Shown here piece by piece: positions 25,847 to 37,524 of a stretch of 64,000 nucleotides of DNA. Origin of the DNA: Aphanomyces cochlioides (lineage: Eukaryota; Oomycota; Saprolegniomycetes; Saprolegniales; Verrucalvaceae); NCBI GenBank assembly GCA_019828595.1, contig JAHQRK010000001.1:1798001-1862000 (forward strand). The letters are read 5' to 3'. Under the pieces are notes generated by a model. The model searched no databases and had not been told where the DNA came from. It was given only the letters and a program-made list of their open reading frames with translations. Every line of letters begins with the position of its first letter. Within the stretch, counting starts at the first letter, position 1. Both the position numbers and the translations under genes were made by a program.

Positions 25847-27332
25847 TCATTGTAAGCGTGGTAAATATCTTGGAATTTGTGAACTATTTCCGGAAGAGAA
25901 GTAAAATTGTGTTTGGAAGGTGTTCCACAAGTTTGGTGAACACATGTGTAGTTTCCTTAAAGAATTCTCTCCAAGCCAACTCAAAGTACAGTAAATAAGA
26001 AATTTGGGATAGACCAAACTCGTTCGTTCCCTTGTATTGAAAGATCTATCGCATATGCATGAGTTTTTTTAGGAGATCTGAACCTTTCAACCGCAAGTCA
26101 TGTAGCACTTTGAATTTGCGAGATGAACTCCAAATTAGATTGGAGGAAGCGAGAGGACTACAGAGCGTGGTTTCGGTCGGCTTTCTCTCATCCCAATTCC
26201 ACAGAAGAACTTAGCACAATCATGTGATTAGCCAAACGCTCTACTCTTCCGGAAATTTCTCTTGTCTTACTCAAAAAGTCGACCTCACGTAAGATATTAC
26301 CAGGATCCTGAAATATTTTCTTTTTTCGTTGCCGAAGTCGACTGCAAATACTTTGAAATCACTCCGTACCACTTTGGAGTAGTACAAAACTTTTCTGATT
26401 CTGGATACTTAGAATTAAGAGAGTTGTACTCTCAAATACTGAAAATCCTCGGATGAAATCATGTGGTAGATTTTTTTTACCAAATTAAAGAGAAATGTCT
26501 CAAATCTCAGACAGCAGGCCTGACAAAAGCTCAAAATCATTGGCAAGGCTCATCGCGCAATGCGAAATAAATGATAGGACCTCAAGTGCAGGGATTAAGA
26601 ATTCTGGCTTTACTGGTATGTTTTTGCTTATCATCACTTTCTGGAGCTCATGTCCTCCTCGAGGCCAGCTGCTGAATTTAACAGAGTGGGAGTGTTACGT
26701 GTCCCAGGACTCAGAAGAATTGATTATTGTACCAAACAAAATTTACTCAAGAGCAGAATCCAAATGCATCGGTGATGGAATGCTTGAACTGGAGCCCGTC
26801 ATACGACGCCATGTTTAGAGTAATGACTACAGCTATCCAAGACAGGATCAAGGCACTGGTGAATTTCCTTCTCAAGAGGAGCTACATTACAAGACCACTA
26901 ACATTACTGAGTTGAATTGTCTCACCGGTAGAAAAAGAGTTGCATTTAACTACAAAAGAAGAATGACGTGTCCCAGAACTCAGTTTAGACTTGGTTTGAG
27001 TATACTGGAACCAACGAAATTTGTAAGCAACCAACTGAGGCGGGGAACGAGTACAATGTCGAGTGGTTTTTCTCAGGAAGTGTCTCAAGACTCAGTGTAA
27101 TCTTGCAAATTGTATGATTGCAGAAGTTCCTTCTGCATCATGTGCACTTTACAAGCTGAACAAACCTCAAAACCATCAAATCTCTGCCACAAAACCCGTG
27201 GAAGTGTCCTGGTTCAAACTCCAAACGTATCTCCCTCGATCGTTCTGGACGTCACCAAGTGGCGGATGTAGCCAAATCATTTGATTGAAGGCTGGTTGAC
27301 CACGACACAATACATTTTTTCATTTTGCCAAA
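25847..27332. other. Spacer between the SHPRH-like copies with degenerate repeated motif
   Basis: No gene assigned. Short open stretches exist in all frames but none resembles a known family. The 16-mer GTGTCCCAGGACTCAG and variants occur four times (26494-26510, 26699-26714, 26968-26983, 27080-27095). They would encode VSQDS-like peptides, which hints at a decayed coding repeat. Confidence 0.35.
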
Positions 27333-30300
27333 ATGGTTCGAGCGAAGCCCACAATGACTAAAAAGCAAGCCCCAAAGACACCGAAGAAGCAAGCTCGAAA
27401 GCGACAAGCGGAGAAAAATTGCCCCTTGCGTGCCCAAAGTTCCTACGAAACGACAAAGACTTGAGGAAGCTAAACTTGCAGCGCGTTTGCCAAACCCTTA
27501 TCGCATCGAGCCGATTGTGACGCCGATTCCAACTGAATGTCTCCACATTCGAGTGAACATTTCGGAGCCTTCCAAGAAGCCAAAATCACATTTCAGAGGC
27601 AATTACAGAAGTCTTGGACTTGCGTCTGCCATCGTGCTGTCTGGTCAAACACAAGATGAAGGCGACTTCTCGTCTCTTCAAGTGGAATGGGCCAACACGA
27701 AAACAATTATTGATGTTCGAGTGAGCAACCTCTCGCCAAAAGTTTTGCACGCTCTTGCATTCTTGAACCACAAGAAATGCGTGTCCATGTCATTTCTTCC
27801 TGGCAAAGCCACTTTTGATATCCATATCCCAACTTACATGGCTCTTTGTGGTGGGAGAGACAATCCTTCTCCTTCAACTCCGGTTCCAAAGCACATGGCG
27901 ACGTTTATGCGCTGGCTCATTCAGCAATCACCCGATGGATGTAACTATCCTTATACAAATGAAATCGAAGAGAGTCTCACAGACAATGCAGCATTTGAAT
28001 CCATGTCGCTGTACAATGCTATTGATCCAACTCCATTTTCTAACGCTGGCGACGCGTACGTTCCAAGCCCCAATTTGCTCCCATCACTTCGCCGGTATCA
28101 AAAGGTAGCTGTGACGTGGATGCTCCAAAGAGAAGGCCTACTGGTAAGGCTGATGAAATGTTTCTTTCTCATGATCTTGTAGGAAAATATCTCTGATACA
28201 GAGTCACTGACTACAACGATGTGTGCCACACATACCAGCGGAATCGCATTTAATCCCTTTTCAGCGCAGTTTTGTCCAGACGGCGCTCCATTGCCATTTG
28301 ACATGAGTAATGTCCGTGGAGGCATCTTGGCTGATGAAATGGGTCTTGGAAAAACTGTTCAAGTTCTGGCTTGCTTGCTGTCTCATCCAAGTCCTCCTGT
28401 TTTCAATTCCATATTTCCATCTGAAGAAATTGCGATATGATTGAAGATGAAGCAGTTCGAAGTTGTGTTTGCAATTCCACTGAAGACGACGCCCAATGCT
28501 GGCTTCAATGCAAAGAGTGCCAAGTGTGGCAACACCAGCTCTGTAGTGGATATGAACCATCGACGTCGAAAGCATTTTACTGCGAGAGATGTATTCGCCG
28601 TCTTGTTCCTCAATGGTCAGCCAAATCGACGTTGATTATTTCGCCACAAATGATCCATAAGCAATGGGAGAGCGAAGTTTTACGACACACCAAGCCCGAT
28701 TCTCTTTCCATGATGGTACATTACTATCGTTGTCATATTTTCAGGCTGACGCATTGGTAGACGTACAGCGGAATCAAAGCAATGCGCCAGCGGCTCAAGA
28801 ATCAGCCGTCAAAGGAGTGGATGTACTGTCGAGCCGATATACTTTCCCAGTTTGATGTCGTCTTGACAATGTAAGTTAGTGCAACGATTATTTCGCTCAT
28901 ACATTGCAGTTATGAAGCCTTGAAAGACGATTTGTATCATGTCGTGGCCAACGAAGACAGTGGACTTCGTCAACGCAAAAAATATCGCGTGGTTGCGAGC
29001 CCTTTGTCTCACATGAAGTCGTGGAGGATTTGCATGGACGAAGCTCAAATGGTGGAAAACCAAAATGTAAAAATGGATTGAAGATGAAAGCTGACTGAAA
29101 TTGTAGACAAAAGCTTCTCTCATGGCAATGGAATTGAACAGTACCCTTCGGTGGTGTGTCAGCGGTACTCCATTTTCGAACAGCTTGTGGGATGTCTACG
29201 GCACTCTGGCCTTCTTACGAGTGGCTCCATTTGACGAAAAGGCATGGTGGCGAGCAGTTATTATGAGCCATGTCCATCATGTAGCGTCGGTCAATGCCAC
29301 CATTGTCTGATGTTGATGGTTAGAGTTTGCGCCTTGGAGATATCCTTTGTCAAATTATGTGGCGCAACCAAAAACAAGACGTTGTTGATCAAATCAATCT
29401 GCCTCCACAAAAAGTGCAACGCACGTGGCTCACTTTGTCAAGTATCGAATCCCATGTATACAACCAACAACTGAATGAATGCACCAAGTAAAACGATTCA
29501 AGCTTATCGAAGTCACATTAGATTGTAGACATCGCGACACGAGTGATTTGACAGTGGGAATGCTGAATTGCTTACTTCGTCTTCGTCAAGCCTGTTGTCA
29601 TCCTCAGGTACGTCATGGATCAGTGATAGAATGTAACACCCTCATGTAGATTGGTCGCAATGGCTTAGAAGCATTTGACGAGAGCAATCCAATGAATATG
29701 AATGAAATATTGGCCGAAATGTTACGAAAGGTATTCCCCAAAACGATTTGTTGTAAATTTATTCCTCTCTAGGCACAAAAAGAGTGCAAAGATGCACAAC
29801 GGCAATTAATTGGGGCTCTCAATGGGTTGACTGGGCTACGGGTTGCTGAAGAATCGCACGACGAAGCTGTGAGACTATACTTTAAAGCTGTCACACTTAT
29901 TCAAACCAATTGGGCTGATTTTCAAGCTGATTTATTGCCCCGCTTGCATTTGGTCTTTAATTTTGGTTATCACTTAGAACGCTATTGCCCAAGCAATGTA
30001 GCCACACCACCTGCAACCGATGATGAAGAATATGTGCACTCTCTTGAGGGATATGATGGCCACCTTTTACCAGACCTGGATCCTGTGAAGCATCTACTGG
30101 AGAACGGGAACATTGGTGGAAGTTTGGAAGAAGAGTCGCGACCTTTACTTGGTACTGCCCGCCGAGATTTACTCCTGAGTGCGCAAAATATTGAAGCGCT
30201 CTACTTGAATCAAGTCAACACAGCCCACAATGGAATATTTCAAAAATACATGGTGGCGTTTAGAAGCGTACAGTCGGAATATTTCGGATCCTCCAAAGGT

Positions 30301-32324
30301 GCGACATTGTTTTACTTGTGACTATTCACGGTGATCTAGACGATGATATTCTTCCTCCTATTTTCCATGTGGGGCTATGTGACACAGTCAAGCAAATTAC
30401 TGGAGTGAACTCCTTTATCGATCGCGTTCGTGCCAAACTTTCAAGTCGGTCAGTCGTCGGTGCAAATCTCGGCAAGGATATCAAAAATCGGGAATCTCTT
30501 CAAACTGTTTTGATGGAGCAGTTTTCCCGAATTTTCGGTCTCCGAGCTGAAACTCATGATGAATTGATCATATCGAGTTATTTTGATCCGACGAAGGAAG
30601 ACGTTGAAAATTCAGGTCAGAAAAGAAATATTTTCGGAGCTGACGGCGTCATTCAGGAAACTGTGGATATTGTCGACAAGGCCGAACTGGGCCAAAGTGC
30701 AAGTATTGCCACATGCGCGCTAAATTGGATAGTTTGCGAACTCTCCTTGGAATAGCTGATGAAAATACCGAAGACACTCAAGGCCAATATAATGTTGCTG
30801 CTCTTTTGCTCGATGTCGTCCACGAAACAACAAAATATGTCAACCAGGTCGAGCTTTATGATGTCATACACAAAATGATGGGTGATATTCGCAAAGAAAC
30901 AACGTGGGCTGTTAAATTGTGGAAAGCTCAAAATGCTCGTCTTGGTGCTCCGGACGAACTGGAAATGGCAAAAGTCACAATTCAAGTGAGGAAAGCGGAC
31001 GACACGATCCAACCGGTAAGTTTACGCATTTCGACGCAATTTATGACAGCTCCATTAGACCGATCCTATTTACAAGCTGCTACCTGTCGAGCTAGCCATG
31101 AAGCAATACCAGCTAGAAGAGGAACGAAATGATGCCGAAGCCCTGTTGAGCTCCAAATTGAGCCAACTGAAATATCTGCAAAACCTGCATGGAGCCGAGC
31201 GCAGGAAGGGCGAAGATGGCAGGTGTGTGGTCTGTCTCGAGCAAATGGATGAAAAACGAGGGGTGTGGCCATGTGCCCATGTGCTATGTCTTGAATGCAC
31301 GGAAACCATGATCAAGCGAGCAAAGCCGTCAGTCCAATGTCCAACTTGCCGAGCAGTAACATTACCACATCGAATCACGCTGATTCATGAAGAAAGCTCA
31401 GGTAAATCCAACTCGACAAAATTTTCCCCAACATGTTTGTAGCGAAATGAAATAGTTATGGCACGAATGTGGACAGCATTGTTGAGCGAATTCCAACGCT
31501 GAGCGATTCGAAGGTCTTGCTTTTCTCTCAATGGCCAGACATGCTCAAGCTGATGGATCAAGCTCTGAGCAAAGCTGGAGTAAAATGTTTCATGGTCCAC
31601 CAGAAGAAAGACTTTGAAAATACATTGCAGCAATTCAAACAATACCCTGACGGATGTGTCCTGGCGATGCTTTACAAACACGGAGCAAATGGACTGAATG
31701 TGGTCGAAGCAAATCACGTCATACTGATTGAGCCACTGCTTAATACTGGCGTGGAAGCTCAAGCGATCAATCGTATCCATCGTCTTGGCCAAGAGAAACA
31801 AACGACTGTGCACAAGTTTATTGTTTACAATACGGTCGAGGAAGGCATTGCGGTGCTGCAAGAAAAGAAGCGAAAGGAGCTGCTGCTTGTGAAGAAGAAC
31901 GACGATGACGAGCATGTAACTTGGGACGATTGGTCGATGCTTCTCCAGGTGGTACGTATCATTCCTCTTTCACTTTTCCAACACTTGAAATAGGACGATG
32001 TTGACTTGTATGAAGCGTTTTGGAATGAAGTGGTTATCTGGAACGACAAAGAACTTCTCGACTTGAGGCCAAGGCGCATTTCGAGCAAGCTATACTGGAC
32101 GAGCTGGGCCAGACTGGAGGCAATATCCTTGACCAACCAACAATTACAATCTGCGGGACTGAAACTGTGATCCTGGTGGCAAAAAAATGATCCAAGGTGA
32201 GTAAGATATCGTTTTTCACTTTCTGAAGTACTTCCAACTAGAATGCAACAACTCGGAAACCCAGTACGCAGATCTCATCGATGTGCAGTCTGTTCGGTTA
32301 CAGCTCCATGGAGACCATTTGTAG
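27333..32324 (+). CDS. SHPRH-like SNF2 helicase/E3 ligase with PHD and RING, copy 2 (probably disrupted)
   Basis: Tandem paralogue of the gene at 20896-25846, with the same domain order and matching intron positions. It starts [20 protein letters not shown] at 27333, just after CATTTTGCC, which resembles the oomycete flanking-promoter-region motif. Walker A (DEMGLGKT) is at ~28335, the PHD finger at ~28455-28600, the DEAQ box at ~29040, the C-x2-C-x8-C-x2-C knot at ~30660-30710, RING-HC at ~31220-31350 and helicase C at 31469-31990. The end is at 32324. Frame breaks compared with copy 1: an extra A at ~27415, an unclear junction at ~28390-28446, a join at ~31402-31455 off by one, and missing bases near 32030 (G run) and 32185 (A run). 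Several lie in homopolymers, so decay and sequencing error cannot be separated here. Confidence 0.75.
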
Positions 32325-32446
32325 TTGTATAAAGTTACTTTAATCCTTCTTCGTTAATTTTCTCTGAACTTTGATTCGAATCTATCACTGAATGGGATTT
32401 GCGTCAGTTTTCCTCTTGGATATCGAATCGTCGATGGGCAATACCT

Positions 32447-33999
32447 TTACGGCATAGTGCTCACAGTGTCGTAGCATTCGCTAACATTTTGTTGGGCCAA
32501 GAGCCGCACAAAGTAGTCTTTCGGAGCGATATCGTGGCCTTCAACTCCAAGGATCTTGACCACTCTTTGGCACGCCTTCAAAGCTGTCTCGTGATCATGA
32601 ATAATTTTTGAGCCGACATTTGATGCAGCAATACCAAGAAGTTGAACGATACACCTCTCGACTGCGATGGGCAGGATTTGTTGTATTTGACCACAACGCA
32701 AGGCAAAAATACACGGATGACGCCAGAAAAGTTCCAACTCATATTCGTCGTCGACGTGGCCGTAGGGCATTAGGGCAATAGGAGTCTCAGGCTCTTCGTC
32801 GTTAAAGCACAACCTGACCACTTTTTTGTTGGAATACATGCATTGGATTGTCGGTTCTTGTTGCGACAGCTCTTGGATCCGACTGATGAGTGGACCGAAC
32901 ACGTCTCGTTGAATTTTCCCTAAGTCAAAGAAATTATGTGGATCTAGCGGAATGGCTTCTAGTGCATCCACCAGCACATAAGCAAGTTTTAAGCTTCGAC
33001 AATCCTGAGTAATCACTTCAATCAAGGTGATACCCATAAGAATTACCTTCGAAACCATCCATGATATTTTATCGCCATGTTGAATAAAGCACGATGAGCC
33101 AGTGTCGATGGTTCGGTCGCTGACTTTAACCGACGCACCGCAACAATTGACCAGTTTGATCCCAGTCGAAGAAGGCACAAGGACTAATTGGACCCGTGGG
33201 ATGTAGCGAATGTGGAAGGATCTCAACTTGACCCCAAAAACATCAAACCATGTACTCCGTCCAAGGACTGTGCTTTGATCGCAAGAAATGGATAACAGGC
33301 TGTCGAATTCAAATGTCGGATCAATAGAGCTTAAGTTGGACGCGTCTCGATGTAGCCGAAGGGAATAGCGTGGTGTTGGCTTGTGCTCTGACTGGGACCA
33401 GTGCCAGTCTTGACACTGCATCACACGAGTATACCAAGTGTTGAGAGGGTTCAGAGGCTCCTCAAGGTGAATGACTCGATATTGGAGTGGTGGGAAGTGC
33501 GAAAACATCTATCTCGCGTTTAGGGGACCGTTCACAGGCTAAATGGACTTACGTGATCTGATGGGAATTGAAAAAGTGTTAGTTTGTCTCCATGGAACAT
33601 ATTTGCTTTCTCCCCGACATGAGAGAGCACTAGCTTCCTGCCACGGGTGTTTATATCTCGAGATATCGTGATGGAGGCAGTCGAGAGGTTTTGGACTTGC
33701 ACACGCGACGGGTAGCAGGTGATAAGAACGCACAAGTTGGCCAGTTTGGCAACGAGTGTTGGAAAAACTCCCTTGTCTGGAAACGACCGTACGAATACAT
33801 TCCCGTCGGTTGCACAGCAGTAAGCTTTATCAAACTTGATCGAGTAGGCGTTTTCAATGCTAAGCATGCGCTTCGTATTGTCGTTCAGAATGGCTTCAAA
33901 CAATGGGTCAAGTTGCAAGACGTATGGGCATTCCCGCGGCGATTCACTCTGCACATAACGATCAGTGTGCGGAAAAGATGAAAAGAACCTTGAAATCAT
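32447..33999 (-). CDS. Protein with FHA-like segments (unassigned family)
   Basis: Two exons (33999-33554 and 33508-32447) around a 44-nt GTAAGT...TAG intron give about 502 aa. The start MISRFFSSFPHTDRYVQ is a good ATG. Residues ~195-280 resemble a forkhead-associated domain: VLGRSTWFDVFG, then HIRYIP, a segment like SSTGIKLVNC, and FIQHGDKISWM. A similar but weaker pattern, RDINTRGRKLVLSH...GDKLTLFQF, lies at ~115-145. FHA domains bind phosphothreonine, often in DNA-damage signalling. The C-terminal ~150 aa are unrecognised. It sits tail-to-tail with the SHPRH-like gene, 122 bp apart. The FHA call is pattern-based; a profile search could change it. Confidence 0.6.
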
Positions 34000-34105
34000 G
34001 ACGGGAGGCCTTCACCGAGTACTTTTCTTCGACTTTCATCGACGCGTTCATCATCGGCATTTCGTTCGTCGTGTCGATTCTCTGTGAAAGATCCAAAGTG
34101 GTAGT

Positions 34106-34117
34106 TTATCCGGATTG
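34106..34117. promoter_or_regulatory. TTATCCGGATT motif upstream of the FHA-like gene
   Basis: A variant of the recurrent TTATCCGGATAA palindrome about 107 bp upstream of the ATG at 33999. It may instead belong to the retrotransposon flank. Low certainty. Confidence 0.25.
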
Positions 34118-34513
34118 GTCAATCGAGCTCATCATGGAGAACTGGATCGATGGAATGACAACCTCTATGGAAGACGGACTCTCTATTGACAACCGGAGTG
34201 ACGTCGAAGCATCCAATCCATTAGTTCTAGGAGCGACCTACTGCCTTCTCTCTCTGCCCCCCAAGAGTTTGCTTGCAATCCTACTGCGGATAGAGATTTT
34301 ACATACTGCCGTGTCTTCACGATGTGAATTGGCTTGTAAGGTAAATTGAATAATGGCTTAGGTTCACTTATGCCAGGCTACATCCTTTCCACTACTCTAC
34401 TTGTTCTCTCATATGCATTCTGTTCTCTCATATGACTGTTCTACATATGCATTTTCTCACGTATGGTATCTTGATAGCTTATGGGGCCAAACCATGACAT
34501 TCCCCCCATGGTA

Positions 34514-35983
34514 TTAGTTGGCCGGAAGGAGTCGACGAATGCTAAAGGTTTCGGCAAATCTTCCGCGGTCAATGACTACCGTGCCATTTGGCCTTGTAGC
34601 TGTCACTTCAAAAGGACCGATGGACGCTGGGAGCAACTTGGAGCGCGGTCCATCGTTGGCAAAGTGGATTCGGACTTTGTCGCCCGGAGCATAGTCATGG
34701 TCGATTCGTGTTTCGTTTTCTCTTGCGTTGTCGAGTTGAATGCGACGCAAGTTGCGCTGGTGGGCGGCTGCCCAATCTGTCACGTGGCGCAAGTTGAACA
34801 GCATTTGTCTCCCAAAGGCAGCTTCGCCAGGTGTAGCCATAGTTGTCGTGTGGATGGATGCTCGCGTGGCAAACACTACGTTGCTGCAAAATTCTTGCCA
34901 TTCTTCTTCATCGTGGATCTCGTTCGTGCGCATTTTGTCCCCAATGACAAGGTGCACTCGTTCAATAATTGCATTTGCTGTAGGGTTCTTGGCCGTGATC
35001 GGTTTAGCTTCAACACCATAGCTGTCGAGAAGTTCCAAAAACTCTTTCTTGAATTCAGAACCTTGGTCAAAAATACACCGCACTGGGCGAGGATATCGGC
35101 AAAACCACAAACGCTCAAGGGCTTGGGCTGTTTGCAAAGAGTTGTAGTTCGATATGGAAGACATTTCAAGCAAGCGTGTGCAAGTGTCGATTATGGTAAT
35201 TGCTTTGAAGCCTAGAGCACCGAACGGACCAATGCAATCCACAGCGATCTCAAACCAAGGTGTGACTGTCGTCGTCTTGACGGGCAATTTCCCATATTTT
35301 CTTATTGAGCCTTTTTTTGCTGCACACAATTGACATTTCTTGACGTGCATGCGAATATCTTTGTCCATTCCATTCCATGCAAATGTCTTTCGGATGGTGC
35401 CTGATAAAACCACCGAACCAGGGTGAATAAGCCAGTCGTGGTATTTCTCGATGATGGGCTGTTGCAACTTTCTTGGCACGAGTATTTGCCCCTTAGAGTT
35501 CGTCTTCAAAGCAACTCCACTGATTTCTGTGTGTTCTGCATCCTTCATTGATGTGTCCAACATTTGTTCGCGGCTGATTGTGTGTAAATCCAAGTTGAAA
35601 AGCGCTTCAGCAGAGTACAGCGCTGCAATGGTTTCTGTGTGCGATGCCATGGGAAGCCTACTCAGCGCATCTGCCACGACATTCTTGGTGCCCTTGATGT
35701 GGATCAAAGTTGGCGCAAACTCCTCAATTTCCATCCTCCATCGAAGTTGTAATGGGTCGTTGAAAGTCTCAGACACAAAGTTGAGATGATCGGTGTATAT
35801 GGTAAGCACTCTTCCCCATATCACGTTGCGATACTCTTTTAGGAACTCCTTGATTGCCAGTAGTTCGCATTTGTTGGCAGGGTAACGTTGTTGAGCATCG
35901 TTCAGTTTCCTTGACAAAAAGGCAAGCGGTTTCCCATTTTGTGACAATACCGCTCCCACTTGATAGATAGATGCGTCTGTGTG
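34514..35983 (-). pseudogene. Gypsy RNase H and integrase segment
   Basis: It continues from the Tc1 insertion point with HTDASIYQVGAVLSQNG (RNase H, catalytic Asp) and YTDHLNFVSE. Next come an integrase zinc region (HPGSVVLSGTIRKTF...CQLCAAKK) and the core with VDCIGPFG, FDQGSEF and ANAIIERVH supplying the D,D,E triad. No chromodomain is visible; it ends FSIRRLLPAN at 34514. The segment itself is an unbroken frame of about 490 codons. Confidence 0.88.
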
Positions 35984-35985
35984 TA

Positions 35986-37522
35986 AAGTGGTGGAAAGAA
36001 TGATATGCCACTCGTAAAAATGAGCTCTATCGTCGTTTTAATTGGTCGTTAAAAACGATTAATTTCAACCAATCGAAACTACAGCGCCCAACCGCTATAG
36101 GCGGGATTTACAATGCTGGTCCAGTGGTTGCAAGGCCGAGAATTTGGCGGGAATAGGATTTTAAGCGGGAAAAAATCATATGCCACTTTCACTTATTTGA
36201 CAATTTTGCTCGGACGACACACCTCTCAACAAGTGCAATTGGTATGTCCAAATGATGGTGTATAGAACTCATACTTGCACTGCCTCTAGCATCGAATTGA
36301 ATGCCTAAAGGTGATCCATTGACCGAAGTCGAGAAGCTTGAAGTTCTCGTCCTCCATCGCGAAGAACACACGATCTCGTACATCGCTAACGAGATCAAAC
36401 GGTCTCGTGGCTGTGTTAGAGGCTTTCTGCGCAATCCTGCGTCTTACGGAAAAGCCCGTTCGAGTGGAAGAAGGTCTACCGTCAACGACTATCTCCACCG
36501 TCGCATCATTCGGTCTGCCTGTACAGGCAAGTACACGACAGCCGAGCTCATCAAGCGGCATTCCCTTCCTGTTGGGCCCCACCGTGTTTGCCAGCTACTC
36601 AACAAGAGCGCAAGACTCAAGTACAAGAAGAGACTTGCTGCCCCAATGATGACACCAGCCCACAAAAAGGCGCGAGTTGCTTGTGCCGTCGAGATGCGAG
36701 ATTTGCCTGCCCAGTTCGATGACATCATCTGGTCCGATGAGAAGAAATGGAATCTCGACGGACCAGATGGGTTCAACTACTACTGGGCAGACCTATGTCG
36801 CCCTCGAGAGCACTTCTCCAAGCGCCAAAATGGAGGCGGTGGTGTCATGGTTTGCGGGGCATTTAGCTCCAAGGGAAAGTCTGAGCTTGTTATCCTTGAA
36901 GAGAAACAAGATTCAGAAGCGTACATCAACACCCTTTCCAGCTCCATGCTGCCGGTTGCCCATTCCTTGCATGGAAATGAGTTTCGTTTCCAACAGGACA
37001 ATGCCTCCATCCACACTGCCAGGCGTGTTTTGGAGTGGTTTCGAGAGCCTCATGTGGCCGTTGAAACTCTCAAGTGGCCTGCCAAGTCCCCTGACTTGAA
37101 CCCAATCGAAAACCTATGGGGAATCATGTCTCGGAAGGTTTATGATAATGGGCGACGCCAATTTTCGAAAAAGGCAGATCTGGTCGCCTGCGTCAAGCAA
37201 GTTTGGGACGAAATCGACCTTACTGTTCTCAAGAAACTCGTCAACAGTATGCCTAGACGATGCGACATGGTCGTCGCTAACCGTGGATGTAAGATTAAGT
37301 ACTAATCAACAATTTTGCCATCCCTGTCTTATCATTATTTCTTTAGCATATACACTATAGTGAGTGTAGCACTACTGATAGCGAAGCTAGTGAACTGTAG
37401 GGCTCATTAGATCATGTCGCATGGATCCTTTTATGCAAGTGATTGATTTCAAAGCTAGACAAGGTCTCAGTTGGAAGATAAACTCAATAAACCAAGCTGG
37501 CATATCATTCTTTCCACCACTT
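35986..37522. mobile_element. Intact Tc1-like transposon inserted in the gypsy element
   Basis: Identical 25-bp terminal inverted repeats beginning AAGTGGTGGAAAGAATGATA, flanked by TA duplications at 35984-35985 and 37523-37524. Excising the element and one TA rejoins the host gypsy RNase H as DFNAPFDV-HTDASIYQ with no base lost. Identical repeats and an intact transposase indicate a recent insertion. Confidence 0.95.
36301..37305 (+). CDS. Tc1-like transposase (DD36E-type spacing), intact
   Basis: A 334-aa cut-and-paste transposase. The N-terminal ~110 residues form paired helix-turn-helix DNA-binding domains (MPKGDPLTEVEKLEVLVLH..., ISYIANEIKRSRGCVRGFLRN). The catalytic core has Asp in IIWSDEKKWNLDGPDG, Asp in FQQDNASIHTAR and Glu in SPDLNPIENLWG, with 36 residues between the last two. 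The usual Tc1 WADL/GGGGVMVCGAFS segments are present. The ATG at 36301 is the first in a frame without breaks. It has the length and motifs of active members, so this copy may be autonomous. Confidence 0.95.
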   Translation: MPKGDPLTEVEKLEVLVLHREEHTISYIANEIKRSRGCVRGFLRNPASYGKARSSGRRSTVNDYLHRRIIRSACTGKYTTAELIKRHSLPVGPHRVCQLLNKSARLKYKKRLAAPMMTPAHKKARVACAVEMRDLPAQFDDIIWSDEKKWNLDGPDGFNYYWADLCRPREHFSKRQNGGGGVMVCGAFSSKGKSELVILEEKQDSEAYINTLSSSMLPVAHSLHGNEFRFQQDNASIHTARRVLEWFREPHVAVETLKWPAKSPDLNPIENLWGIMSRKVYDNGRRQFSKKADLVACVKQVWDEIDLTVLKKLVNSMPRRCDMVVANRGCKIKY

Positions 37523-37524
37523 TA

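Noticed and set aside
27205..27225. GGTTCAAACTCC resembling a tRNA T-arm
   Set aside because: No matching acceptor, D-arm or anticodon arm could be folded around it.
34071..34349. A plus-strand open frame of about 92 codons upstream of the FHA-like gene
   Set aside because: No ATG start, and it lies in the probable LTR or flank of the gypsy element; no recognisable product.
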